Assembly: GCA_913062605.1 (NCBI GenBank)
Contig: CAJXWQ010000015.1
Span: forward strand, 1 to 43,761
Reading direction: 5' to 3'
DNA length: 43,761 nt
Source of the DNA: an uncultured Cellvibrionales bacterium
GTDB lineage: Bacteria > Pseudomonadota > Gammaproteobacteria > Pseudomonadales > Porticoccaceae
This document shows, one piece after another, positions 9,373 to 22,286 of this stretch. Positions within the stretch are counted from its first letter, which is position 1; every line of letters starts with the position of its first letter. Both the position numbers and the translations under genes were made by a program. The notes beneath the pieces were generated by a model. It saw only the letters and a list, made by a program, of their open reading frames with translations. It did no database searches and had not been told where the DNA came from.

Positions 9373-12300
9373 ATGGAAGCACCCTTCGTTCATCTCCGCT
9401 TGCACAGTGAATATTCAATGGTGGATGGCATCGTGCGGATAAAACCATTGGTTCAGCGAGTCGCTCAAATGGGTATGCCTGCCGTTGCATTAACCGATGT
9501 TACCAACTTTTTTGGTTTGGTTAAATTTTATAAGGCAGCTCAGAGTGCGGGTGTAAAGCCTATTTGTGGAGCAGACCTTCAGGTGTTGAACCCCGTTGAA
9601 GACGGGGCTCCCAGTTGGGTGACACTTTTGATTTTGAACCAACAGGGTTACAGCAATCTCACCAAACTGATTTCTCGTGCCTATCAGGAAGGCCAGGTGC
9701 AGGGAAAACCTGTTGTTCAACGCCAGTGGATAAGTGAAGCCTCTGATGGCTTATTACTTCTTTCTGGACGCCTGAGTGATGTGGGGCAGGCGTTACTCTC
9801 CAATAAACCAGAGCAGGCTAATGAGCTTTTTCAGGGTTGGTTGAAAGATTTTCCTGACAGAACCTATTTTGAACTGACGCGAACAGGCCGTGCTAAGGAA
9901 GAAGATTTTATTCATGCCGCCGTCACACTGGCTACAAAATCTAATTGTCCGGTAGTGGCCACCAATGATGTGCGATTTCTTGATACTGACCAATTTGAGG
10001 CCCACGAGGCAAGAGTCTGTATTGGTGAAGGCCGGGTTCTGGGCGACCCACGCCGTGAGCATCGTTACAGTGACGAGCAATACTTACGCTCACCCGAGGA
10101 AATGGTTGAGTTATTCAGTGATATTCCGGAGGCTATTGAGAATAGCCTCGAAATTGCCCGTCGCTGCACCTTAAACCTTAAACTCGGTGAATATTTTCTA
10201 CCTGAATATCCTATCCCAGAGGGCATGACCACCGATAGTTTCTTTGAGAAACTTTCTTTCGAGGGCTTGGAAAACCGGCTGGATAAAATTCTTAATAAAT
10301 CAGCCGAAGATTATCAGGCTCGACGACAGACTTACTTGGACCGTTTACGTTTTGAACTGGATATCATTATCCAGATGGGGTTCCCCGGTTACTTTTTAAT
10401 CGTGATGGACTTTATTCGTTGGGCCAAAGAGAACGGTATCCCTGTGGGGCCAGGCCGTGGCTCAGGTGCCGGCTCAGTGGTGGCTTATTCGCTCGGTATT
10501 ACTGATCTCGACCCGTTGGAATATGACTTGCTGTTTGAGCGATTCCTAAACCCTGAGCGGGTTTCTATGCCTGACTTCGATATTGATTTCTGTATGGATA
10601 ACCGGGATCGGGTCATTGCCTATGTGGCCGATCAATATGGTCGTGATGCGGTGTCTCAAATTATTACTTTTGGCACGATGGCAGCCAAGGCTGTGGTGCG
10701 TGATGTTGCTCGGGTTCAGGGAAAACCTTATGGACTGGCCGATAAATTATCAAAAATGATCCCCCCTGATATCGGTATGACCCTTGAAAAGGCATTGGAG
10801 CAGGAAGAGGTATTAAAAGAGTTCTTAGATAATGATGAAGAGGCCCAGGAAATCTGGGAAATGGCCCTACAGCTTGAAGGCATTACCCGTAATGTAGGGA
10901 AACATGCCGGTGGTGTTGTTATTGCCCCGACGATGTTGACCGATTTTTCACCCCTGTACTGTGATGAAATGGGTGAGGGACTTGTCACTCAGTTTGATAA
11001 GGATGATGTCGAGTCAGCGGGGTTGGTCAAGTTTGACTTCCTTGGCTTGCGTACGCTCACCATCATTGATTGGGCGGTGAAGATGGTAAATGAAGGGCGC
11101 AAGGGAGTGGGCGAGGATGCCCTGGTGATTGAGAACATCCCATTAGATGACCCTGCTACCTATGGCCTGATGCAGCGGGCTGAAACTACCGCTGTTTTCC
11201 AGCTTGAATCACGGGGTATGAAAGACCTAATCAAACGGGTTGAGCCGGCTTGTTTTGAGGATATTGTGGCGTTGGTGGCGCTATTCCGTCCAGGCCCTCT
11301 TCAGTCGGGCATGGTAGATGACTTTATCAATCGTAAGCATGGTCGAGCTGAAGTTGCTTACCCCGATGCCAAATTTCAGCATCAAAGCCTCAAGCCAGTG
11401 CTAGAACCTACCTATGGCGTCATTGTTTACCAAGAACAAGTCATGCAGATTGCCCAGGTTCTGGCAGGTTATACATTGGGCGGTGCGGACATGCTTCGCC
11501 GTGCTATGGGTAAGAAAAAACCGGAAGAAATGGCCAAACAACGGGCCATCTTTGAAGAGGGCGCAAAAAAGCAGGGTATCGACCCTGATCTGGCGATCAA
11601 GATTTTCGATTTGGTAGAAAAATTTGCCGGATACGGTTTTAACAAATCTCACTCAGCTGCCTATGCGCTACTGGCCTATCAGACCGCTTGGCTAAAAGCG
11701 CATTATCCCGCAGAATTTATGGCAGCCGTATTATCGGCAGATATGCAAAATACCGACAAAGTGGTGACGCTGAATGATGAATGTCATGCACTCAATTTGC
11801 CGTTGTTACCCCCGGATGTGAATCGAGGTAAGTTTTCCTTTACGGTGTCTGATAAAGGCGAAGTAATCTATGGGCTTGGTGCAATTAAGGGGCTAGGTGA
11901 AGGGCCTGTAGAGGGGGTTATTGTTGCCAGGGAGGAGGGCGGCCCATTTAAAGACCTGTTTGACTTCTGTGCGAGAGTAGATGGCAGGAAGATCAATAAG
12001 CGAGCACTGGAAGCGTTGATTCGTGCAGGCGCGATGGACAACATTGGTCCCGAGGGCGATATCGGCTATCGTCGTGCTGTAATGCTAGCTGCTATGGAAG
12101 AAGCCGTAAAAATGGCAGAACAGATCACCCGTAATACAGATTGCGGTATGAGCGATTTGTTTGGTGCGACACCACAGGAGAGTGCCCCTGAGATTGGCTA
12201 TCAAAGCTTCCGTCGAATTCGTAGTAACACTGCCAAAGAACGGTTGCGTGGTGAAAAAGAGACTCTAGGCCTTTATCTTACGGGTCACCCGATCGATGAG

Positions 12301-12867
12301 TACAAGGAGGAGTTGGCACATTTCGTGGGCGGCAGGATTGTTGATCTTAAACCCGACAGAAATAAACAGATGGCTGCTGGTCTGGTAGTGGATTTACGGG
12401 TTATCAAAACCCGTCGCGGCGACAATATGGCAGTGATTACACTGGATGATTCTAGTGGCCGAATCGATGTGGCCATTTTTGCTGATGCCTTTCAGGAATA
12501 TCGCGATAAAATTGTGAAAGATGCATTACTCGTGTTGGAGGGCCAGGTTACCGAGGATGATTATACGGGCGGCCTTAAAATGCGAGCTAACCAGGTAAAA
12601 AGCCTCTTTGAAGCTCGAGTGAATTATCTCAAGGGTATCGATATTGAAGCGAATGAGGAAAAGTTGAATGGCTCAGGTATTGAGCAGTTGGCGGACATTC
12701 TAGCACCTTATCAGCAAGGTGATTGCCCCATACGTATCAGTTATACCTCCGGTTCTGCTGTGGGTGAAATAGCGTTGGGAGAGCAATGGTTGGTAGCGCC
12801 AGAGGATGACCTACTGCATAAACTTCGGGAGTTGTTTGGATTAGATAGCGTGCATCTTAGGTTCTAG
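9373..12867 (+). CDS. dnaE: DNA polymerase III alpha subunit
   Basis: DnaE is the replicative polymerase subunit. The product is 1164 residues (E. coli 1160). The PHP domain opens with FVHLRLHSEYSMVDG. The C-family palm carries PDFDIDFCMDNRDRVI with the catalytic aspartates, preceded by GPGRGSGAGSVVAYSLGI. A helix-hairpin-helix region follows near residues 830-900. SDLFG (about residue 920) matches the internal beta-clamp-binding motif, and an OB fold (VVDLRVIKTRRGDNMAVITL) lies at about 1000. Start choice: ATG 9373 gives the family-like N-terminus MEAPFVHLR, but AAAGGA lies 14 bases away; an in-frame TTG at 9367 has the better spacing of eight and would add two residues. Confidence 0.98.
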   Translation: MEAPFVHLRLHSEYSMVDGIVRIKPLVQRVAQMGMPAVALTDVTNFFGLVKFYKAAQSAGVKPICGADLQVLNPVEDGAPSWVTLLILNQQGYSNLTKLISRAYQEGQVQGKPVVQRQWISEASDGLLLLSGRLSDVGQALLSNKPEQANELFQGWLKDFPDRTYFELTRTGRAKEEDFIHAAVTLATKSNCPVVATNDVRFLDTDQFEAHEARVCIGEGRVLGDPRREHRYSDEQYLRSPEEMVELFSDIPEAIENSLEIARRCTLNLKLGEYFLPEYPIPEGMTTDSFFEKLSFEGLENRLDKILNKSAEDYQARRQTYLDRLRFELDIIIQMGFPGYFLIVMDFIRWAKENGIPVGPGRGSGAGSVVAYSLGITDLDPLEYDLLFERFLNPERVSMPDFDIDFCMDNRDRVIAYVADQYGRDAVSQIITFGTMAAKAVVRDVARVQGKPYGLADKLSKMIPPDIGMTLEKALEQEEVLKEFLDNDEEAQEIWEMALQLEGITRNVGKHAGGVVIAPTMLTDFSPLYCDEMGEGLVTQFDKDDVESAGLVKFDFLGLRTLTIIDWAVKMVNEGRKGVGEDALVIENIPLDDPATYGLMQRAETTAVFQLESRGMKDLIKRVEPACFEDIVALVALFRPGPLQSGMVDDFINRKHGRAEVAYPDAKFQHQSLKPVLEPTYGVIVYQEQVMQIAQVLAGYTLGGADMLRRAMGKKKPEEMAKQRAIFEEGAKKQGIDPDLAIKIFDLVEKFAGYGFNKSHSAAYALLAYQTAWLKAHYPAEFMAAVLSADMQNTDKVVTLNDECHALNLPLLPPDVNRGKFSFTVSDKGEVIYGLGAIKGLGEGPVEGVIVAREEGGPFKDLFDFCARVDGRKINKRALEALIRAGAMDNIGPEGDIGYRRAVMLAAMEEAVKMAEQITRNTDCGMSDLFGATPQESAPEIGYQSFRRIRSNTAKERLRGEKETLGLYLTGHPIDEYKEELAHFVGGRIVDLKPDRNKQMAAGLVVDLRVIKTRRGDNMAVITLDDSSGRIDVAIFADAFQEYRDKIVKDALLVLEGQVTEDDYTGGLKMRANQVKSLFEARVNYLKGIDIEANEEKLNGSGIEQLADILAPYQQGDCPIRISYTSGSAVGEIALGEQWLVAPEDDLLHKLRELFGLDSVHLRF

Positions 12868-12884
12868 AAGAGGAGCTATTGGCT

Positions 12885-12926
12885 ATGAATTACCATGCAC
12901 TGTTAGTACAATTGATGGAATCCTAA
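12885..12926 (+). CDS. Possible 13-residue leader-type ORF between dnaE and accA
   Basis: Just after the dnaE stop, GAGGAG (12870-12875) is placed nine bases before an ATG that opens a short frame encoding [13 protein letters not shown], ending in TAA. The ribosome-binding site is better than that of many real genes in the window. The peptide has no feature I recognise and no run of a single amino acid, so attenuation is not indicated. It may help pass ribosomes toward accA 76 bases further on, or may simply be chance after a gene end. Confidence 0.2.
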   Translation: MNYHALLVQLMES

Positions 12927-13002
12927 CGAGGGTTACAGGGTAACTTTCACGTGGCTGCAAATACTACTACTCAATGGTAAATATTATGGACAACAAGGCA
13001 AT

Positions 13003-13953
13003 ATGAACCTGAATTATCTGGATTTTGAACAACCCATTGCAGAGCTTGAAGCCAAGATTGAGGAGCTGCAGCTGGTCGGTAATGACAACGAACTTAATAT
13101 TACCGATGAAGTGGCTAAGCTCAGGGATAAAAGCCACAGGCTTACAGAGAAACTCTACTCTGACCTCACTGCTTGGCAAGTTGTACAAGTAGCTCGTCAC
13201 CCTCAGCGTCCCTATACCACAGATTATATAAGCCGTATTTTTACAGACTTCGATGAATTACATGGCGACCGTCACTTTGGTGATGATAAAGCCATTGTCG
13301 GTGGTGTAGCCCGGCTTGATGGTAAGCCCGTGATGGTGATTGGTGAAGAGAAGGGTCGCGGTGTTAACGAGAAAGTCTATCGTAATTTTGGCATGCCAAA
13401 GCCGGAGGGCTACCGTAAGGCAATGCGCCTGATGGAAATGGCAGAACGTTTTAAAATGCCAGTGATCACCCTGATTGACACACCCGGTGCCTACCCCGGC
13501 ATTGATTCTGAAGAGCGGGGTATTAGTGAAGCCATTGCTCAAAACTTGGCAGTCATGTCTCGTTTGAGGACACCCATGATTTGTACCGTCATTGGTGAGG
13601 GTAGCTCGGGTGGCGCTTTGGCCATCGGTGTGGGTGATTATCTCAATATGTTGCAGTACTCCACATACTTTGTAATTTCTCCAGAGGGTTGTGCCAATAT
13701 TATCTGGAAGACCTCAGAAAAAGCGTCAGATGCGGCTGAAGCCATGGGCGTCACATCATCTATCTTGCAGGATTTGGGTATTGTTGATGAAACCATCCCA
13801 GAGCCCCTTGGTGGTGCTCACCGCGATATTGAAGCCATGGCGGCAACACTCAAGGAGCGTCTTATTATTCAAGTGGAGAATCTACAGAAAGTGCCTCTTG
13901 ATGAACTTCTGGAAAGTCGCTATCAGCGACTGATGAGCTACGGTAATCCTTGA
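13003..13953 (+). CDS. accA: Acetyl-CoA carboxylase carboxyltransferase alpha subunit
   Basis: AccA and AccD form the carboxyltransferase that makes malonyl-CoA, the first step of fatty acid synthesis. The 316-residue protein (E. coli 319) begins [19 protein letters not shown], a typical N-terminal helical region. It has the crotonase-like core with [31 protein letters not shown] and [15 protein letters not shown], and the C-terminal block [16 protein letters not shown] precedes the ATG. It lies downstream of dnaE as in E. coli and ends the first plus-strand block. Confidence 0.97.
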   Translation: MNLNYLDFEQPIAELEAKIEELQLVGNDNELNITDEVAKLRDKSHRLTEKLYSDLTAWQVVQVARHPQRPYTTDYISRIFTDFDELHGDRHFGDDKAIVGGVARLDGKPVMVIGEEKGRGVNEKVYRNFGMPKPEGYRKAMRLMEMAERFKMPVITLIDTPGAYPGIDSEERGISEAIAQNLAVMSRLRTPMICTVIGEGSSGGALAIGVGDYLNMLQYSTYFVISPEGCANIIWKTSEKASDAAEAMGVTSSILQDLGIVDETIPEPLGGAHRDIEAMAATLKERLIIQVENLQKVPLDELLESRYQRLMSYGNP

Positions 13954-13957
13954 TTGC

Positions 13958-13974
13958 ACATACTTAGTGTATGT
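13958..13974. terminator. Weak hairpin between convergent accA and the AcoR-like gene
   Basis: ACATAC (13958-13963) and GTATGT (13969-13974) form a perfect 6-bp stem with loop TTAGT in the 65-base gap between two converging genes. It is AT-rich and has no T-run on either side, so it is at best a weak bidirectional stop signal. Confidence 0.2.
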
Positions 13975-14018
13975 AACAGGCTGTTAGGCATCATTCTTGT
14001 CGTGAAAGTGGTACATGG

Positions 14019-15335
14019 TTAGTGATGGATAGACAGCACAATCAATGTGCCCACTTCATCATCTTTGAGTTTGATAGGCAGGCGTAGCGGTGTTTCCAGC
14101 CATTCTGGTGTTTCTATCGATGCAGCTGGTGCATCAAGATCCAGAGCCGGGACACGACATTCTGGTGTCAGTACTAAGTCAGCCCCTAGCTCCTCAAGAG
14201 CCTGATGTGAAAATTGATTAGCTTTAACCAGCCTACCGCGTCGGTCAAAGGCCAGTAGCCCCTCATTTTTCCAACCCTCAAACATATTTTTCGTGGCTTC
14301 AATCACCTTCTCGCGGGACCGGAAGTAGTCACTGGCTAAATTAGCTTCGATTAACCGGGTTGCCATGATGGCAAAATCTAGAGCATTACTTTGGTAGGCA
14401 TCGGTTAAACCCGAGAGGTCTACTGCACCCAAAATCATACCGTCATGGGGGTCTCTAATAACATCGGCAGAACAGGTCCAGTGTTTAATACCCGCACAGA
14501 AATGCTCGGCACCATACAATTGCACGGGCTCAGCGGCTGCTAATGCGGTACCAATAGCATTGGTGCCAGCTACGTCTTCGCTCCAGATACCACCCTCAAT
14601 CAAATTAATATTACCGGCACTGGTGATCACATGGGGATCTGCTCTCACATCCAGAATCATCCCTCCAGCATCTGCCAGAAGGATTAAGCTATCGGAGCGA
14701 TATAAATGTTCTTTGGCGCGTTCTAATACGGGCCGAGCTGCATTTAGTAAATCTGAGTGAAGGTAATGGGAGTATTCAAGCTGACCTTTGTCGGAAATGA
14801 TGGGTGCGTGGCGCAACTCCGGATCAAGTTCAAATTGGTGGCAACGCCGCCATGAATCTTCCACCACTGGGCGTATTAAGTCTGTAGGGTAATCCTGGTC
14901 GACCACAAAACGTTCCCAGGCAGCGAGTAGTTGGTTGTGTTGCAGGGGATTGCTCAGCATTTGAGTACGAGAAATTAATTGTGCAGTAGCCAGAGCGGCT
15001 TGTTCCCGTGTGTAGAAATGATTACCTTGCACAAAGCCGGAAATAACACCGGGTTTTACTGCTGCCACCTTGCCATTTTCGAGACGAGATTCCACTAGTT
15101 CACTGGGCAGGCCATCCAGTACATGCATTGGTGCTTCAATACCATTGGTAAACTTGGATGGGTGGAGGGCCCCTGTTTCCATATCATAAAAAGCAGGTTT
15201 AAATCCCAGCGCCCGGTTCCCCTCACTAATGCCACCACTACCACGAAAAAGATCATTCTCCTGCTGTAGAGCACTTGGCGTCAGCTGAGTTCTTGTCGAT
15301 GCATTTGGCGTTATGATGGTGGGTTCTACAGACAT
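14019..15335 (-). CDS. AcoR-like GAF/PAS sensor protein without AAA+ or DNA-binding domain, with N-terminal domain of unknown function
   Basis: The 438-residue product has three parts. Residues 28-114 form a compact block (FRGSGGISEGNRALGFKP, then APMHVLDGLPSELV, then SGFVQGNHFYTREQAA) that I do not associate with AcoR proteins; it reminds me of short stand-alone uncharacterised proteobacterial proteins. Residues 150-335 match the sensor half of AcoR/DhaR-type sigma-54 activators: RPVVEDSWRRC, then a GAF domain with EDVAGTNAIGTALA, GAEHFCAGIKHWTCSA and LGAVDLSGL. Residues 355-438 look PAS-like (GLLAFDRRGRLVKANQ). The AAA+ ATPase and helix-turn-helix that normally follow are absent, with a clean stop. 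AGGGGG (minus strand, 15341-15346) precedes the ATG. Ligand and role are unknown; it may regulate another protein by contact. No partner lies adjacent. Confidence 0.85.
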   Translation of the reverse strand: MSVEPTIITPNASTRTQLTPSALQQENDLFRGSGGISEGNRALGFKPAFYDMETGALHPSKFTNGIEAPMHVLDGLPSELVESRLENGKVAAVKPGVISGFVQGNHFYTREQAALATAQLISRTQMLSNPLQHNQLLAAWERFVVDQDYPTDLIRPVVEDSWRRCHQFELDPELRHAPIISDKGQLEYSHYLHSDLLNAARPVLERAKEHLYRSDSLILLADAGGMILDVRADPHVITSAGNINLIEGGIWSEDVAGTNAIGTALAAAEPVQLYGAEHFCAGIKHWTCSADVIRDPHDGMILGAVDLSGLTDAYQSNALDFAIMATRLIEANLASDYFRSREKVIEATKNMFEGWKNEGLLAFDRRGRLVKANQFSHQALEELGADLVLTPECRVPALDLDAPAASIETPEWLETPLRLPIKLKDDEVGTLIVLSIHH

Positions 15336-15687
15336 CCATACCCCCTGATATTATGTGTCCAATTCCTTGCTTCTAAGTATAGACACTGAATTGACCCTTT
15401 TTGCACAAAAAGCAGTGGTCGCTTGGGTATCCTGATAATGCAGGTTGAAATGATTAAATGGGCCATTTCATTACACAGGTAGCAATGAAGTAGCATGGAT
15501 GCTGATAATGAGTGATTCTTTGCATGTTGATGAGGCTCAATGGGAAACATAGAGTTAATTGTAGAAAACGACGGAAGGCTTTTATTTACTGCCTAAAGGG
15601 CTCGTTGTTTTTGACCAGAACTATTAATTTCCACCTTTATTGCGTATCTTGTCATGCTGTATTTGAGTGATTGGTTCTAGAGTTATT
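15336..15687. other. Divergent intergenic region between AcoR-like gene and tilS
   Basis: This 352-base region separates two divergent genes and should contain both promoters. On the minus strand TATACT (15378-15383) is a fair -10 for the AcoR-like gene, but no good -35 is spaced correctly. CTTTTT (15397-15402) and AAAAAG (15407-15412) form a 6-bp inverted repeat with loop GCAC, just upstream of that -10, and could be an operator. I see no sigma-54 -24/-12 element. No protein-coding frame here resembles anything I know. Confidence 0.4.
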
Positions 15688-17016
15688 ATGCCTTTTTCCC
15701 CTGATCATCTTGCCCCCAATGTTCCCAAAATTAGTGCAGCCAGCCACTGTTACCTTGGTTACAGCGGGGGGCTGGATTCACACGTGTTACTCCATGCTCT
15801 GGTTAAATTACTGGGGACAGAATCTATAACGGCAATCCATATCAATCATCAGCTGTCCGGGAATGCCGATGCCTGGCAACAGCATTGCCAGTCTTGTTGT
15901 GATGAGCTCGGTGTCTCGATGGTAACTGAAACGGTGACTGTCGAGAATAGTGGTCAAGGCTTGGAGCAGGCAGCCCGAGAAGCTCGTTATTCCGTATTTG
16001 AAAAACTACTGACGTCCTCTGATTTGATGTTGCTAGCCCACCATGCTGATGACCAGGTAGAAACGGTATTGTACCGACTGTTGCGTGGCAGCGGCCCAAA
16101 AGGATTGTCCGGCATGCCTCAGACTCGATCATTGGGTGAGGGTGAATTACTTCGCCCCTTATTATCAAATACCCGAGCTGAACTCGAGGAATATGCTAAA
16201 GCGGAAGGCTTACACTGGATAGAGGATGAAAGTAACGAAGACCTTTCCTTTGATCGAAATTTTTTACGTAAGAGAGTGGTTCCGGTTATCGCAGAGCGAT
16301 GGCCAGACTATCCGGCCAGAGTTGCGCATAGTGCAGCCCTTTGTAGTGAGACAGATCAGCTGGCAGAGGTCTTAGCCGCTCAAGATTTAATCGCCGTTTA
16401 TGAGCGACCTGAGCGTGTTGGTTGGAGTATTGCCCTTGAGCCAATGATGACGTTAGACGTCTCCCGGCAGGGTAATTTACTCCGACACTGGGCAGGGCAG
16501 CACCAATTATCTCAGCCAGGCCATCGCATTGTGGATACTGTGTTGCATGAATTGTTGCCAGCGCGTCAGGATGCAGAGCCATTGGTCAGTTGGGCTGGTG
16601 TACAGTTGCGCCGTTTTCATCGGCGGCTTTACTTGTTGCCTGTGGATGTTGATACATCTGATCAACTGCCTGAGTCTTTAATGTGGAAAACGAGTGAAGA
16701 CTTAATTCTTCCCGGTAATAGCCGGCTGTTCACTATGACTGAGCCGGGTAGAGGGTTAAGGCTGGCAGAAGGCAGTGTGGTCGAAGTTCGGTTCCGAAGT
16801 GGTGGTGAGCGCTGTACACCTGTTGGGCGCAATGGCTCCAATACCCTTAAAAGATTATTTCAGGAATATGGTCTGGAGCCTTGGCTGCGTCATCGGGTGC
16901 CACTCATTTACCTGAAAGGCCAGTTGGCAGCGGTGGGGGATTTGTGGGTCTGCGATGAGTTTTCAGTAGCCGAAGGTGAGCAGGGTATTGCTATCCAATG
17001 GTGCTTCCCTTCGTAG
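15688..17016 (+). CDS. tilS: tRNA(Ile)-lysidine synthase
   Basis: TilS attaches lysine to C34 of the CAU-anticodon isoleucine tRNA, changing its codon reading from AUG to AUA. The 442-residue protein has the N-type ATP pyrophosphatase loop SGGLDS at residues 26-31, the LLAHHADDQVETVLYRLLRGSG block, EDESNEDLSFDRNFLRKRVVP, a TilS middle domain, and a C-terminal domain beginning near EVRFRSGGERCTPVGR. An in-frame GTG at 15667 would add seven residues, but the ATG at 15688 fits the family start better; its ribosome-binding site is weak (TAGAG). It lies between accA and pyrG, as in Pseudomonas, though here separated from accA by a minus-strand gene. Confidence 0.95.
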   Translation: MPFSPDHLAPNVPKISAASHCYLGYSGGLDSHVLLHALVKLLGTESITAIHINHQLSGNADAWQQHCQSCCDELGVSMVTETVTVENSGQGLEQAAREARYSVFEKLLTSSDLMLLAHHADDQVETVLYRLLRGSGPKGLSGMPQTRSLGEGELLRPLLSNTRAELEEYAKAEGLHWIEDESNEDLSFDRNFLRKRVVPVIAERWPDYPARVAHSAALCSETDQLAEVLAAQDLIAVYERPERVGWSIALEPMMTLDVSRQGNLLRHWAGQHQLSQPGHRIVDTVLHELLPARQDAEPLVSWAGVQLRRFHRRLYLLPVDVDTSDQLPESLMWKTSEDLILPGNSRLFTMTEPGRGLRLAEGSVVEVRFRSGGERCTPVGRNGSNTLKRLFQEYGLEPWLRHRVPLIYLKGQLAAVGDLWVCDEFSVAEGEQGIAIQWCFPS

Positions 17017-17118
17017 TTTTGGTGCAAATCACTGAGAGGGGCGTCAGCCACTTAGGTGTCAGTAATAATTGAGACACTTATTGATTGAGACAAAAAGCAC
17101 TTTCTGGTAGTCTGACAT

Positions 17119-17138
17119 CCCATCTTGAACGAGATGGG
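17119..17138 (+). promoter_or_regulatory. Strong hairpin upstream of pyrG
   Basis: CCCATCT (17119-17125) and AGATGGG (17132-17138) form a perfect 7-bp GC-containing stem with a six-base loop in the 233-base gap before pyrG. The following bases are pyrimidine-rich (TCTTTGTCTT at 17145-17154) but not an immediate T-run. It could be the tilS terminator or a leader structure for pyrG. Sequence alone does not decide. Confidence 0.35.
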
Positions 17139-17231
17139 CTCCGGTCTTTGTCTTGCCTTACCGGCAACCACTATAGCTTTTCTTTTCAATGACTTATTTG
17201 CTATTCGGCATTTTTTAAGTTGCATTTTTGA

Positions 17232-19744
<2,513 letters not shown>

Positions 19745-19849
19745 AGCTGATGCTCAGAGCTGAATACTATCTAGCCTGACACTGACGGCTAATCCCGAAT
19801 AATGAAAAACTGAGTGCTAAACAGCAGCGGTTTTAAAATGGAGAAATAA

Positions 19850-21139
<1,290 letters not shown>

Positions 21140-21159
21140 TTGGTATTTCTATTCTATAC

Positions 21160-21204
21160 AGCCATTAGGTGTGGATTCTCACCCTGATGGCTATTTTCAT
21201 TTTA
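21160..21204 (+). terminator. Rho-independent terminator after eno
   Basis: AGCCATTAGGTG (21160-21171) pairs with CACCCTGATGGCT (21180-21192), giving about twelve base pairs with one G-T pair and one bulge. It is followed by ATTTTCATTTT. It lies 20 bases after the eno stop and before ftsB, so it should end the pyrG-kdsA-eno transcript. Confidence 0.7.
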
Positions 21205-21287
21205 CCCCTAGTATTCAGTTCTCTCTCACTTCTGATCCGACCTCGTTCTCCGCTGACGTTAGTTCCTTTGTTCTGTAGAATCTAGGG

Positions 21288-21569
21288 ATGCGTTGGCTTT
21301 TAGTGATTCTTACCCTGCTTTTTTTGCTCCTACAGTATCGTCTGTGGGTGGGTGAGGGCAGCATGGCCCAAAGACAGGTACTTCAGCACAAAGTAGACAC
21401 ACAGCAGCAAGAGAATGATGTTCTACGTGAACGCAATAGCATTTTGGCCGGTGAAGTGAGTGATCTAAAAGATGGACTGGAAAGTGTTGAAGAGCGCGCC
21501 AGAACCGACTTGGGAATGGTGAAGGAAGGCGAGACCTTTTATATGGTTGTCGATAAGGAGCAGAAGTGA
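21288..21569 (+). CDS. ftsB: Cell division protein FtsB
   Basis: FtsB joins FtsL and FtsQ in the divisome, linking FtsZ-ring assembly to activation of septal wall synthesis by FtsWI. The 93-residue product has a short cytoplasmic start, one membrane helix (residues 3-15, LLVILTLLFLLLQ), and a periplasmic coiled coil rich in Gln, Glu and Arg, with the typical LRERNSILAGEVSDLKDGLESVEERARTDLG pattern. It lies between eno and ispD, as in E. coli and Pseudomonas. Its stop overlaps the ispD start. Confidence 0.95.
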   Translation: MRWLLVILTLLFLLLQYRLWVGEGSMAQRQVLQHKVDTQQQENDVLRERNSILAGEVSDLKDGLESVEERARTDLGMVKEGETFYMVVDKEQK

Positions 21570-22261
21570 GCCGCTGGATTATTGTGCCTGCCGCTGGAAC
21601 GGGTAGTCGTTTTGGTGGAGAAGTGCCCAAACAGTACCAATTGCTTAATAACAAGACAGTGGTTGAGCATACGCTGGAGCGACTGTTGGCGGTTGATGAG
21701 TCAATTGTTGTGGTGGCCGTCAATACAGAGGACAACCGCTGGCAGGAATTAGAGGTCTTTAATCACTCACGAATTCGTACCGTTCATGGTGGCGATGAGC
21801 GCGCTGACTCTGTCAGGTTGGCGTTGGAATGCTTACAGCGAGAAGCCCACACTGATGACTGGGTGTTGGTACACGACGTGGCTCGGCCCTGTGTCAGAGT
21901 TGCCGATATTCAAAAGCTGGTTGATAACCTGAAAGATCACAAGGTGGGTGGCGTGCTGGCGACCTCGGTGAGTGATACCGTGAAGCGAGTGTTAAACGGT
22001 GCTGATATAGAATCTACGGAAGATCGCACGCAGCTCTGGGCTGCTCAGACACCACAAATGTTCCGCTACGGTTTATTGAGCTGGAGTTTGAAGACAGCGC
22101 TACGTGACCATTGGAAGCCTACAGATGAGTCCGCCGCCGTGGAGCGGCTGGGTCATACCCCACAGGTGGTGGAGGGCAGCCGCGACAATATCAAAATCAC
22201 TCGCTCAGAAGATATGGCCATTGCTGAAGCGATCATGAATTACCAGCAGGAAACACTATGA
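21566..22261 (+). CDS. ispD: 2-C-methyl-D-erythritol 4-phosphate cytidylyltransferase
   Basis: IspD couples MEP to CTP, the third step of the MEP pathway. The 231-residue protein shows the nucleotide-binding motif IVPAAGTGSRFGGEVPKQY, then GGDERADSVRLAL, VLVHDVARPCV and DESAAVERLGH. It starts with GTG inside the overlap GTGA with the ftsB stop, and AAGGAG (21555-21560) provides a strong ribosome-binding site. It runs closely into ispF, with a 25-base gap. Confidence 0.97.
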   Translation: MSRWIIVPAAGTGSRFGGEVPKQYQLLNNKTVVEHTLERLLAVDESIVVVAVNTEDNRWQELEVFNHSRIRTVHGGDERADSVRLALECLQREAHTDDWVLVHDVARPCVRVADIQKLVDNLKDHKVGGVLATSVSDTVKRVLNGADIESTEDRTQLWAAQTPQMFRYGLLSWSLKTALRDHWKPTDESAAVERLGHTPQVVEGSRDNIKITRSEDMAIAEAIMNYQQETL

Positions 22262-22286
22262 GAGCAGGGTTTGTGGGGTTAGGTGA

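Noticed and set aside
15336-15550. 74-codon minus-strand frame upstream of the AcoR-like gene
   Set aside because: No similarity, no good ribosome-binding site, and it overlaps the probable promoter region.
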